Of a stretch of 64,000 nucleotides of DNA, positions 53,153 to 61,700 are shown piece after piece (the stretch's first letter is position 1; each line of letters opens with the position of its first letter). Location: the NCBI GenBank assembly GCA_964494345.1, contig CAZBSI010000012.1, forward strand, positions 1-64,000, written 5' to 3'. A program made the position numbers and the translations under genes. The notes below the pieces were generated by a model. That model was not told where the DNA came from, did not search any database, and saw only the letters and a program-made list of their open reading frames with translations. Source of the DNA: DTKD01 sp964494345 (GTDB taxonomy: Bacteria; Armatimonadota; UBA5829).

Positions 53153-54570
53153 ATGATTCTTTCCATAGACCTTGGCACTTCAAAGATATGCGTCGCTGTT
53201 GTAGATCCGGCTACGGCTAAACCGGTTGCGATGCTTTCGCGGCCAAATGATTCGGATGTGGTTAACCTCGCTGACGACTTGCACGAACAGAACCCGCTGC
53301 GCACCAGGCAGATCTGGTTTGATTTGATTAAAGAGATGCTTGCTGATGAGGAAATCCGGGGCTGTGATATCGACGCGATCGGCATTTCAGGGCAGATGCA
53401 CGGCGTGATGCTGGTTGATGCTGAATTAAACCCCGTTACTAACCTGATAACCTGGAGGGATCGTCGAACGGCCAGGGAGGGTGAACCGGGCTGTATAGGA
53501 GAGTCTATCTCACTGCTCGATGATGAAGCGGAGGATCGGACCGGGTGCAGGTTGGCCGTCGGGTATGGCGTGGCTACCCTGCGATGGCTTGAGCAAAATG
53601 GGATGATTCCCCAGAATTGCACCGCGCTTACTATTGCCGGGTTCATCGCAGCTTCGCTTTGTGGGCAAGTCGCAATCGACGAAACGCACGCCGCGAGTTG
53701 GGGTATTCTGGATATCCAAAGGAAGCAATGGGACGAGAGGTGTGTTGCTAATCTGGGTTTGGGCAGAAGCCTGCTGCCGGCGATAGCGCCTGCGGGGACT
53801 CCTATGGGGCGGATAAGTGATGATGCAAGAGCCAATTTAGGGATCAGCGGCGATGCTGTGGTATGCTCGCCGGTGGGAGATTGCCAGGCGAGTGTGATCG
53901 GGTGTGCGGGGTTTTCTTCTGATACGATCGTTGTCAATATTGGCACGGGCGCTCAGATATCGATACCGAGCGCTTCTTCGGCGCATACCGATGAATCGGA
54001 CGCGTGGCCGATGCCTTTTGGCGGATATTTGCAGCTTGGGGCGGCGCTGTGCGGGGGGTGGGCTTATGCTTATCTGAAGCAGTTTTATCAATCAGTAGCA
54101 AAGGAAATCTGCGGGATTACGCTTAGTGATGAGGCGGTCTACGAGCGAATGAATGCGCTGGCTGTATCGGCTGAGCTTGATGCGCAGGGGTATCAGTCGA
54201 TACCCGGTTCTCTGGAACTCGTAAGGATAAACAGCCACGGGGAGCGGTTATTGGTATAAATACGTTCAACTTTAGCCCTGATAATTTGACACTTGCTTTT
54301 TTAGAAGGAATTGTCCGAGACCTGCATTCGATGCTGCTTACCACTGATGCAGATGCAGCAAAACGAGTGGTGGCAAGCGGAAATGCTGTGCGGAAAAACC
54401 CTGTGCTGGGATCGGTCTTCAGGCGAATATTCGACCGGGAATGTTTTATTTCGCAGTTGCCAGAGGAGGCGGCGAGAGGCGCGGCATATGCGGCTGCGGT
54501 GGGCGTTGGGGCCATCGGTGCAGCGGATATTACTGCGAAGATAAGGCAATTCGTGGAGTTGATAGGCTGA
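53153..54570 (+). pseudogene. FGGY-family carbohydrate kinase (sedoheptulokinase-like), frameshifted
   Basis: The N-terminal part (53153-54259, 368 codons) has ILSIDLGTSKICVAVVD, AIGISGQMHGVMLVD, NLITWRDRRT and the second-domain start VVNIGTGAQISIPSA. It stops at TAA 54257-54259. The remaining ~95 codons continue in another frame to 54570 (GINTFNFSPDNLTLAFLEGIVRDLH..., VASGNAVRKNPVLGSVFRRIF, EEAARGAAYAAAVGVGAI), the normal FGGY C-terminus. Joining them needs a -1 shift around 54250. No slippery heptamer is visible. The alignment around the joint also looks about ten residues short of the usual Gly-x-Arg stretch, so real decay is more likely than a single-base sequencing error. Confidence 0.8.
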
Positions 54571-54899
54571 GGCGCAAAGGATATAAACGCGAAAGTGCGA
54601 AAAGGGCGAAAGCCAGAAAAAAATGAAATAGTGATTTCTCGAAGGGATTGTCCGAGACGGAGATCGGACACTACGTTTTGGAAGTTAGAAGTTGGAAATT
54701 GGAGGTTGGCATTGGTTATGAGGTGCCAATTCGGAGGAGATTGCCACCTATCTGAGGATGTCGAAAAAGCAGATTTCTCGCTGCGCTCGAAATGACAATT
54801 AGGGCGCGGCCTCCATCATCAACCGACAACCGACCACCGATAACCATCAACCGTCAACCGACAACCGATAACCGACAACCCCTACCCCACAAATGACGC
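54571..54899. other. second repeat island upstream of the flagellar operon
   Basis: No gene. Four modules in order: a GCGAAAGCCAGAAAA module (54583-54625), a GAAGTTAGAAGTTGG run (54678-54714), a GCAGATTTCTC...CGAAATGACA module (54761-54797), and an ACCGACAACC run (54821-54880). Three recur in the island at 42.4-43.1 kb, and the GAAGTTAGAAGTTGG type recurs at 11-43. Confidence 0.8.
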
Positions 54900-54927
54900 T
54901 AAAGACTATGACGTTAGCTGTCGATAA
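54900..54927 (+). promoter_or_regulatory. sigma-28-like promoter of the flagellar operon
   Basis: TAAAGACT (54900-54907), 12 nt, then GTCGATAA (54920-54927). The known FliA/sigma-D consensus is TAAA(GTTT), about 11 nt, GCCGATAA, so the -10 matches 7 of 8. The same pair with the same spacing precedes flagellin at 63724-63751. The start codon of the first gene is 17 nt downstream. Confidence 0.7.
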
Positions 54928-54944
54928 GTGCTTTGGAGACAATT

Positions 54945-55637
54945 ATGATCAAAGCGCTACATACGGCGGCCAGCGGCATGGTCGCACAGTCTATAAAACA
55001 AGATGTCATCGCAAACAACATCGCGAATGCCCAGACCCCTGGTTTTAAGCGAGAGCGAGTGGTTGCGAGTTCCTTTCAACAGACATTGCAACAGGCTCAA
55101 TCCCTGGTGCAGGTCAGCCCTGGCATTGACCCGTATTTCTCAGCCTCTATGGTACAGTCCTCACAGATACGCATGGAATCGGCCAATGATAACACCGAAG
55201 GGCCAATTCAGGCGTCGGGAAACGACCTAAATTTTGCCATCGATGGCGAAGGCACATTCGAGGTGATGGCTGAAGGTTCGATGCGCAATACCCGCAACGG
55301 CAGCTTTATGGTCGACTCAGATGGTGAGCTTGCCACTATCAATGGAGAGAAGGTGCAGGGTAACGCAGGAGCTATCAAAATACCTGATGGAAAATGGAGC
55401 GTCTCACCTACTGGCGCGATCATCTCAAACGGCTCGGAGGTCGATCAGATTAAAATCAACGGAGCCGGATCGTCGACACGGGTGGTGCAGGGCAGCCTCG
55501 AAAGCAGCAATGTCAGCATCATCCGTGAAATGGTGGATATGATCTCAAATATTCGCAGCTATGAAGCAAACCAGAAAGTGGTCGCCAGCGTCGACAGCAC
55601 CCTGGACAAGATAATCAACGAAGTCGGAAAAGTCTAA
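54945..55637 (+). CDS. flgF: flagellar basal-body rod protein FlgF
   Basis: 230 residues from ATG 54945 with GGAG 6 nt upstream; a TTG four codons earlier is part of the ribosome binding site. N-terminal rod signature LHTAASGMVAQSIKQDVIANNIANAQTPGFKRERV, middle domain with FAIDGEGTFEVMAEGSMRNTRNGSFMVDSDGELAT, and the C-terminal helix LESSNVSIIREMVDMISNIRSYEANQKVV. It forms part of the proximal/distal rod. A FlgG-like identity cannot be excluded, but the true FlgG lies next to it. Confidence 0.9.
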   Translation: MIKALHTAASGMVAQSIKQDVIANNIANAQTPGFKRERVVASSFQQTLQQAQSLVQVSPGIDPYFSASMVQSSQIRMESANDNTEGPIQASGNDLNFAIDGEGTFEVMAEGSMRNTRNGSFMVDSDGELATINGEKVQGNAGAIKIPDGKWSVSPTGAIISNGSEVDQIKINGAGSSTRVVQGSLESSNVSIIREMVDMISNIRSYEANQKVVASVDSTLDKIINEVGKV

Positions 55638-55670
55638 AGTCGAAATTAATAGCTCCCTGGGGAGGTTACT

Positions 55671-56459
55671 ATGATTAGAAGTTTATACACTGCGGCAACC
55701 GGGATGGAAGCACAACAGCTCAATCTCGATGTCACCGCGAACAATTTAGCAAACGTCGGCACTGCCGGGTTCAAAAAGAGCAGGTTGGACTTTCAGGACC
55801 TGTTGTATCAGACCATCCGAAGCGCAGGGGCGGATCAGGCGCAGGGGATGCAGGTGCCTACGGGAATACAGGTAGGCCTTGGCACACGGCCAGGAGCAAC
55901 TCAGAAGATTTTTACCCCCGGAGATATGCAGCAGACCGGCAATCCATTGGATGTCGCCGTTGAAGGTTCGGGCTTCTTCCAGGTGATGCTGCCTTCTGGT
56001 GATCTGGCATATACCAGGGATGGGTCGTTTAAGATTGATGGAACCGGCAAGATGGTGACATCGGATGGGTACCCGGTGCAGCCGGAGATTTCTGTGCCGG
56101 ATCAGGTGAAAGAGATTCTGATCGGCGAGGACGGCACTGTGTCGGCTTTAATCACGGGCCAAACTGACCCGCAGGAACTCGGTCAACTGCAATTGGTGAA
56201 CTTCCTGAACCCCGCCGGGCTTTCGAGTATGGGCAGGAACCTATACTCCCCCACCCGCGCTTCCGGTGAGCCGATAACTGGAACCCCTGGGCAGGACGGG
56301 CTTGGCACGCTGGCATCTGGTTATTTGGAGATGTCTAATGTGAAAGTCGTCGAAGAAATGGTGAACCTTATCGTTGCGCAAAGAGCCTATGAAGTCAACT
56401 CAAAAAGCATTCAGAGCGCCGACGAGATGCTGAATATAGCAAATAATCTGCGCAGGTAA
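55671..56459 (+). CDS. flgG: flagellar distal rod protein FlgG
   Basis: 262 residues, the standard length. MIRSLYTAATGMEAQQLNLDVTANNLANVGTAGFKKSRLDFQDLLYQ start, the FlgG-typical GTRPGATQKIFTPGDMQQTGNPLDVAVEGSGFFQVMLPSGDLAYTRDGSFKID block, and LEMSNVKVVEEMVNLIVAQRAYEVNSKSIQSADEML end. It polymerises as the distal rod that passes through the L and P rings. 33 nt after flgF; GGGGAGG at 55660-55666 is its ribosome binding site. Confidence 0.97.
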   Translation: MIRSLYTAATGMEAQQLNLDVTANNLANVGTAGFKKSRLDFQDLLYQTIRSAGADQAQGMQVPTGIQVGLGTRPGATQKIFTPGDMQQTGNPLDVAVEGSGFFQVMLPSGDLAYTRDGSFKIDGTGKMVTSDGYPVQPEISVPDQVKEILIGEDGTVSALITGQTDPQELGQLQLVNFLNPAGLSSMGRNLYSPTRASGEPITGTPGQDGLGTLASGYLEMSNVKVVEEMVNLIVAQRAYEVNSKSIQSADEMLNIANNLRR

Positions 56460-56465
56460 GAATAG

Positions 56466-57434
56466 ATGAGACGCTCGATTTTCTTGATCTTAATACTGCT
56501 GTTTAGCGCCTTTACGCAGGTTGATGCACAGAAGCGGCCGGTTGCCAAAATCAATCTTGCGGCAAAGTGTGAAGTGACTAGCGCGCAGCCTGTCACCATA
56601 GGGGACATCGCGACTGTCGAGGCGCCGCAGGCTGCTGCTAATAAGATCAAGGATACTGTCATCTGCACAGGACCCGTACCGGGCAGCCAGAGGATTGTCG
56701 ACGGGGAGTATATACGGCTTAAAGTGACCGCATTGTCGCTGGGCTGCGAGGTGCAGTTCTCTGGATCAAAAAGCGTGGTTATCAGCGGCAAATGCCTGCG
56801 AATTACCCCCGAACAACTTGAAGAGGCGGCTTTAGATTTCGTGAGGTCGCAGAACCCGTCCGGGGATATCGAGTATGGACTGAGCATCCAGCGCAGCCCG
56901 CGTGAGATCGTTTTGCCAGGCGGATTGAGCGCGGATATTCAGGCAAAATCCATGGGCCAGGGCATTCGAGTCGGGCCAAACACGATTATGCTGGACGTGA
57001 TAGCAGACGGCAAAGTTCTGTCCAAATCCAGCGTAACTGTGCTGGTAAGTGCAGTCGCCAATGTTCTAGTGAGCACAGAGGCGATTGTTCAGGGTGTGGC
57101 GATTAACGATTCAAATACGAAATGGGAGAAGCGTGAGTTGCCGGGTTTCGGAAGCCCGATTCTTATGGGACAAGAGAACACAAACTGGGTAGCCCGGCGG
57201 TCGATTCGACCCGGAGTTACGCTCAGTATGACGGATGTAGAGCTCCCGGCAGCCGTCCGGGCTGGAGATACGGTCACAGTTGTGGTGCGCTGCGGAGCAG
57301 TTTCGCTGACTACCAGCGCGGAGGCCAGGCAGAGCGGACGCATCGGCGACAATATCAGGGTTCGCTCCACATTGTCAAACGAAGACGTTCGGGCGCGTGT
57401 TGTCAGCTCATCGAGAGTAGAAATTATCAAATAA
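56466..57434 (+). CDS. flgA: P-ring assembly chaperone FlgA
   Basis: 322 residues with a signal peptide (RSIFLILILLFSAFTQVDAQ). The C-terminal SAF-like half is typical of FlgA: VLVSTEAIVQGVAINDSNTKWEKREL, ARRSIRPGVTLSMTDVELPAAVRAGDTVTVVVRCGAVSLTTSAEARQSGRIGDNIRVR. It acts in the periplasm to help FlgI form the P ring. The N-terminal half is longer than in E. coli FlgA, as in many non-proteobacteria. Starts 6 nt after flgG. Confidence 0.93.
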   Translation: MRRSIFLILILLFSAFTQVDAQKRPVAKINLAAKCEVTSAQPVTIGDIATVEAPQAAANKIKDTVICTGPVPGSQRIVDGEYIRLKVTALSLGCEVQFSGSKSVVISGKCLRITPEQLEEAALDFVRSQNPSGDIEYGLSIQRSPREIVLPGGLSADIQAKSMGQGIRVGPNTIMLDVIADGKVLSKSSVTVLVSAVANVLVSTEAIVQGVAINDSNTKWEKRELPGFGSPILMGQENTNWVARRSIRPGVTLSMTDVELPAAVRAGDTVTVVVRCGAVSLTTSAEARQSGRIGDNIRVRSTLSNEDVRARVVSSSRVEIIK

Positions 57435-57446
57435 GAAGGTATAGCC

Positions 57447-58031
57447 ATGTTCAGGACTATCACTATAACTTTTGTATTAATCACGCTAGGCGTCGGGCCA
57501 TTGGCTGCTGAGTCGTTATGGAGCGATGCGAAACAGCCGACAGGCTCGGTGTTTTCCGACAAGAAGGCTATACAGGTCGGCGACATCGTGACGATCATTA
57601 TCGAAGAATCCGCGGTCTCAAGCCAGCGCGCTTCGACCGACGCTAAAAAGGACAGCTCTCTGAAAGCTGGCCCAGGCGTGGGGCCTCTATTGAAAAACAT
57701 CCCACTTTTTGAATACTCCGGCGGGGACAATATCAAGGCCAGCGGGTCGAGCACTCGATCCAGCGCTTTCGTGACCAGGATGTCTGCGGTTGTGACCAAG
57801 GTGTGTGATAACGGCAACCTCGAGATCGAAGGCACGCGATTTGTGGAGACCAACAGGGAGAAAGCTGAAGTGAAACTGATCGGCACAATTCGCAGGCAGG
57901 ACATCACACCCGACAATACAATTTCATCGGCATTCATCGCCAATGCTCAGATTACGCACACAGGCAGCGGCCCGGTAGGCAGCAGGCAAAAAGAAGGCCT
58001 AATCAGCAAGATATTCAGAATCCTGTTCTAA
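57447..58031 (+). CDS. flgH: flagellar L-ring protein FlgH
   Basis: 194 residues. Signature: SLWSDAKQPTGSVFSDKKAIQVGDIVTIIIEESAVSSQRA, the FEYSGGDNIKASGSSTRSSAFVTRMSAVVTKVCDNGNLEIEGTRFVETNREK block, and IRRQDITPDNTISSAFIANAQITHTGSG. Normal FlgH is a lipoprotein with an N-terminal cysteine; here the signal peptide (MFRTITITFVLITLGVGPLAA) has no lipobox cysteine, so it is probably cut by signal peptidase I. It still implies an outer-membrane L ring. Confidence 0.94.
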   Translation: MFRTITITFVLITLGVGPLAAESLWSDAKQPTGSVFSDKKAIQVGDIVTIIIEESAVSSQRASTDAKKDSSLKAGPGVGPLLKNIPLFEYSGGDNIKASGSSTRSSAFVTRMSAVVTKVCDNGNLEIEGTRFVETNREKAEVKLIGTIRRQDITPDNTISSAFIANAQITHTGSGPVGSRQKEGLISKIFRILF

Positions 58032-58056
58032 CTCGGCTCAAAACTCGAGGACTAAT

Positions 58057-59151
58057 ATGAGACAGACAGCACTTATTATACTGACGATTTTAATACTGGG
58101 AACCGCCGCGTCGGCTCAAACGGTGCGGATTAAAGATATAGCCACAGTTGAGGGCGTGCGCGCCAATCAACTGATCGGCTACGGGTTGGTAGTCGGCCTG
58201 GAAGGCACCGGCGATAGCCAACAGACGAAATTTACGACCAGGACTTTAGCCAATTTACTGGAGTCGTATGGTATCAGCGTGCCGGCGGATAAGCTGAAAG
58301 TGAAGAACATCGCATCCGTGATGGTAACAGCCACTCTTCCACCATTTGCACGGCCCGGCACGACCATCGATGTCTCGGTGTCGTCACTTGGCGATGCCCG
58401 AACCCTGCAAGGAGGGACGCTTCTGCAGACTCCTCTTCAAGCGGCAAACGGTGAGGTATATGCGGTAGCACAGGGGCAGGTTTCCATCGGTGGTTTCAGC
58501 GCTGCTCGCGGCGGTTCCTCAGTAGCAAAAAATCACGCGACAGCCGGGCGGATTCCCGGCGGAGCTTTGGTGGAAAGAGAGACTAAAACCGATCTCGCCC
58601 CACAGGATTCGATAAACCTTGTGTTTAATTCCAACGATTTCACAACAATCTCGCGCGCTACCAATGCGATCAACCAGAAATTGAAGGGGCATTATTGCAC
58701 TTCAACAGATGCCAACAGCGTAACGGTGAGCGTGCCACGGGAATATCAGGGGAACGTCGTAGGGCTTATCGCCGAGCTTGAGTCCGCAGAGCTGTCTACT
58801 GATACCGCTGCGAAGATCGTGATAAATGAACGTACAGGGACAGTAGTCATAGGCGGGTCGGCGCGAATCTCGCCGTGCGCGGTGTCGCACGGGTCACTGG
58901 TGGTGGAAATAACAAGTGTCAACGAGGTCTCTCAACCTAACGCACTGGCAGCCGGCGAGACAGTGACAACCGAGCAATCTACGGTCAATGTCATCGAACA
59001 GCCCGGCCATGTCGTGGCTCTGTCCGGGGCAAATATCGACGAGCTTGTGCGCGCTCTTAACGCGCTGAGCGTCACCCCTCGAGATTTGATAGCCATTTTG
59101 CAAGCCATCAAAGAGGCGGGCGCGCTGCACGGACAGTTGGAGATTATCTGA
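58057..59151 (+). CDS. flgI: flagellar P-ring protein FlgI
   Basis: 364 residues with a signal peptide ending Ala-Ser-Ala. Conserved FlgI blocks: VRIKDIATVEGVRANQLIGYGLVVGLEGTGDS, VMVTATLPPFARPGTTIDVSVSSLGDARTLQGGTLLQTPL, AQGQVSIGGFSA, TAGRIPGGALVERE, VVIGGSARISPCAVSHGSLVVEI and LNALSVTPRDLIAILQAIKEAGALHGQLEII. It forms the periplasmic P ring around the rod. 25 nt after flgH. Confidence 0.97.
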   Translation: MRQTALIILTILILGTAASAQTVRIKDIATVEGVRANQLIGYGLVVGLEGTGDSQQTKFTTRTLANLLESYGISVPADKLKVKNIASVMVTATLPPFARPGTTIDVSVSSLGDARTLQGGTLLQTPLQAANGEVYAVAQGQVSIGGFSAARGGSSVAKNHATAGRIPGGALVERETKTDLAPQDSINLVFNSNDFTTISRATNAINQKLKGHYCTSTDANSVTVSVPREYQGNVVGLIAELESAELSTDTAAKIVINERTGTVVIGGSARISPCAVSHGSLVVEITSVNEVSQPNALAAGETVTTEQSTVNVIEQPGHVVALSGANIDELVRALNALSVTPRDLIAILQAIKEAGALHGQLEII

Positions 59152-59152
59152 C

Positions 59153-59497
59153 GTGAGAATAGACAGCCAACCTAATTTCCTCAAAACACAGACGCAGCAG
59201 GCCGCTAAGGCTGGTCTGAATGAGCGTGAAGATAGAAAACTGAAAGAAGCCTGCCAGGATTTCGAGGCGCTGTTTCTGTCGAGCCTGTTGAAGGCAATGC
59301 GAAAGACGGTGCAAAAAACCAATCTGTTCGGATCGGATTCTGCTGAGCAGTCCTTTCAAGAAATGATGGATATGGAAATCAGCAAATGCGCGGCAAAAAG
59401 CTCCTCAATGGGGATTGCAGACGCATTATACCGACAACTCAAGGTCGAGATCGCTCGCGACACACCCGCGGTCTCAGATGAAAACAATGATCGATAA
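59153..59497 (+). CDS. flgJ: rod-binding protein, FlgJ N-terminal type
   Basis: 114 residues, only the rod-binding part: REDRKLKEACQDFEALFLSSLLKAMRKTVQKTNLFGSDSAEQSFQEMMDMEISKCAAKSSSMGIADALYRQL. The C-terminal muramidase/glucosaminidase domain of proteobacterial FlgJ is absent, as in many other phyla, so a separate enzyme must open the peptidoglycan. Starts one base after the flgI stop; GTG start. Confidence 0.92.
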   Translation: MRIDSQPNFLKTQTQQAAKAGLNEREDRKLKEACQDFEALFLSSLLKAMRKTVQKTNLFGSDSAEQSFQEMMDMEISKCAAKSSSMGIADALYRQLKVEIARDTPAVSDENNDR

Positions 59498-59789
59498 AAT
59501 GGGTGGTGTGGACAGGATTACCGGGGTCCGGTTTAACAGCAACATAAAGATCAATGGCGCAGATGCTAACCGGCGCCTGGATAAGAGGGACGCAGTGAAC
59601 ATTTCCAGGTTCTCGGAGTTGGTCGAAAAAGCCAGGGTACGTGCGCTGGCAGTGCCGGATATCAGGGCTGAGAGAGTCGCCGAGGTAAAAGAGGCGTTCT
59701 TCAACGACAGTATCACGCCCTCAGCGGATATTGCGTCTGCGATAATCAACACAGTTGTGAAAGGACATAGTGACCATGCCGGCAATTGA
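59478..59789 (+). CDS. flgM: anti-sigma-28 factor FlgM
   Basis: 103 residues from ATG 59478, inside the end of flgJ (20-nt overlap, different frame); ATG 59487 is an alternative. It shows the FlgM pattern: a disordered, Asn/Gly/Asp-rich N-terminal half (DKMGGVDRITGVRFNSNIKINGADANRRL) and a helical sigma-binding half (VNISRFSELVEKARVRALAVPDIRAERVAEVKEAFFNDSITPSADIASAIINTVV). It binds and holds the flagellar sigma factor until hook completion, then is exported. Its presence supports the sigma-28-like promoters found here. Confidence 0.85.
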   Translation: MKTMIDKMGGVDRITGVRFNSNIKINGADANRRLDKRDAVNISRFSELVEKARVRALAVPDIRAERVAEVKEAFFNDSITPSADIASAIINTVVKGHSDHAGN

Positions 59790-60279
59790 AGAACTATCGG
59801 AAGCTCTGTTTGAGTGCTTAAAAGAAGTGTCGGCGCTGCTGGATCACGGCGTTAGTGTAGCCGGCGCCCAGCAAGATGCCCTTGTTCGCAATGACGCGGA
59901 AGATATCGTGCTCACCTGCAATTCATATTATGAAGTATTGAGGCGGCTTGCGCAGGCCGATGAGCGTGCTGCAGCGGTGGCCGAGCGAATAGCCGAGGCT
60001 GTTGGCATACGGAGCAACCGAGATATGGAGTCGGTGCTGGAGGCTTTGGATTCTATGTATAAGCCGCTGATGGCTGCCGAGCTGTCCCGCATCTCAGCAC
60101 TGGCAAAGCGGCTGAAAGATGCCAACGAGACCAATTCTACTCTGCTGCGCAACGGCCTGGAGATCATCACCACCTGTCTGCGAATTGTGGCACAGGAGCC
60201 GGAGCCGTCTGTCTATTCCAATAAGGCGAATTTAACGGGCGCGGGCGCCAATACCCTGAGCCTGGATTCGCGAGTGTAG
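59770..60279 (+). CDS. flgN: flagellar export chaperone FlgN
   Basis: 169 residues, helical and coiled-coil throughout (IEELSEALFECLKEVSALLDHG..., EVLRRLAQADERAAAVAERIAEAVGI, LSRISALAKRLKDANETNSTLLRNGLEIITTCLRI). This pattern and its position between flgM and flgK identify FlgN, the export chaperone of the hook-filament junction proteins FlgK and FlgL. GTG 59770 or ATG 59776 may be the start, both overlapping the flgM end. Confidence 0.85.
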   Translation: MTMPAIEELSEALFECLKEVSALLDHGVSVAGAQQDALVRNDAEDIVLTCNSYYEVLRRLAQADERAAAVAERIAEAVGIRSNRDMESVLEALDSMYKPLMAAELSRISALAKRLKDANETNSTLLRNGLEIITTCLRIVAQEPEPSVYSNKANLTGAGANTLSLDSRV

Positions 60280-60294
60280 GTCGGATCAGAGACT

Positions 60295-61695
60295 ATGGCT
60301 GGAACTTTTTTCGGCATAAATGTAGCAGCTAGCGGGCTTGCGGCGCAGCGTGCGGCGATGGATATTCTATCTCAGAACATCGCCAACGCTAGCGATCCTG
60401 CATATAAACGGCAGCGACTGGTGCTGTCCGAAGGATTGCCGCTGGCAACCTCACAAGAGGCCAATCGCGTTGGCACCTCCATTATCGGTTCCGGCGTGCA
60501 GGCCGGCGCGGTGCAGCGGGTGAGGGATTCCCTGATTGAGCGGCGTCTGCTGATATCGGGCCAATCATGCGCCCAGTATGATTTTATGAGCAAAACCCTG
60601 CAGCAGATTGAAGCTGCTATTGGGGAACCAACCGGCACCGGTTTTCAAAGCGACCTGGACCAATTCTGGGCGGCGTGGAATAAAGTGGCAGGAGCGCCGG
60701 ACTCGGTCTCTATTCGCAGCTCTCTAATCGACGATGCCCAGGCGATGTGCTCCCGTATTCAGTACATTTATCATCAAATGCGCAGCTCAATGGATGATCT
60801 GAATATGACGGCGGCCACCGGTGTCATGCAAATCAACCAGATGGCGCAGGATATTGCCCGGATTAACCGTGAGATTGCCGCGCTGCCGTCGGGTACGGTG
60901 GAAGTCAACAACTTACTAAACAGGCGCGATTCACTGGTGCAGGAAATATCAAATATGGCTTCGGCTGTGCAGTATGGCGAGGATGCGGGCAGCTTTGTGC
61001 TGTCACTCGGTGGCAGGGTGTTGGTTCACGGCATTCGAGCCAACGAATTGGTCAGCTCTGTTCGGCCTGATGGCAGCCGTGGAATTGAATGGGCCGAAGA
61101 TGGCCAGCCCGTGACGATTCACGGAGGCGAGATGCGAGCGCTGCTCGACCTGAGGGATTCGGTTATACCGAGCTATCTAGACCAATTGGACAACCTGGTA
61201 ACAAATCTCGTTGATCAGGTAAACGCTTTACATCGCACCGGTAAAACGCATACGGGAAGCGATGGAGGAGATTTTTTCCAGGCCGGCTCCACCGCATATA
61301 ATATCTCACTGCACCCATCCATACTCAACGAACCCAAAAACATCGCGGCTTCTTCATCGGCTGACGGAGAGGACAGCGAAGTGGCCTGGGCGATAGCCGA
61401 TCTCAAAAACAGAATAGATCCGACGACAGGACTTACCATTAACGGTTTATATCGACAGTTGGTGGGTTCAATAGGCAGCGACTCAGCCACAGCCGAAAAG
61501 AAGTCGACAGCGCATCATCTTTCATATCAACAATTTTTGTCGCAGCAACAGTCTATCTCAGGGGTATCGCTGGATGAGGAAATGACAAACATGATCAAGT
61601 TCCAGCAATCATACAACGCCAGTTCGCGGGTTTTAACCGTGATGGATGATATGTTGTCGACGTTGATCGAACGGACCGGCACGGTCGGGAGATAA
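60295..61695 (+). CDS. flgK: flagellar hook-associated protein FlgK
   Basis: 466 residues. FlgK start FFGINVAASGLAAQRAAMDILSQNIANASDPAYKRQRLVLSE, the conserved AIGEPTGTGFQSDLDQFWAAWNKVAGAPDSVSIRSSLIDDAQAMCSRIQ region, INREIAALPSGTVEVNNLLNRRDSLVQEISNMA, and a C-terminal helix GVSLDEEMTNMIKFQQSYNASSRVLTVMDDMLSTLI. It is the first junction protein between hook and filament. Confidence 0.97.
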   Translation: MAGTFFGINVAASGLAAQRAAMDILSQNIANASDPAYKRQRLVLSEGLPLATSQEANRVGTSIIGSGVQAGAVQRVRDSLIERRLLISGQSCAQYDFMSKTLQQIEAAIGEPTGTGFQSDLDQFWAAWNKVAGAPDSVSIRSSLIDDAQAMCSRIQYIYHQMRSSMDDLNMTAATGVMQINQMAQDIARINREIAALPSGTVEVNNLLNRRDSLVQEISNMASAVQYGEDAGSFVLSLGGRVLVHGIRANELVSSVRPDGSRGIEWAEDGQPVTIHGGEMRALLDLRDSVIPSYLDQLDNLVTNLVDQVNALHRTGKTHTGSDGGDFFQAGSTAYNISLHPSILNEPKNIAASSSADGEDSEVAWAIADLKNRIDPTTGLTINGLYRQLVGSIGSDSATAEKKSTAHHLSYQQFLSQQQSISGVSLDEEMTNMIKFQQSYNASSRVLTVMDDMLSTLIERTGTVGR

Positions 61696-61700
61696 CTTCT

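Noticed and set aside
54230..54300. Programmed -1 frameshift in the FGGY kinase
   Set aside because: No X-XXY-YYZ slippery heptamer or downstream stem is visible at the joint, and conserved residues seem to be missing.
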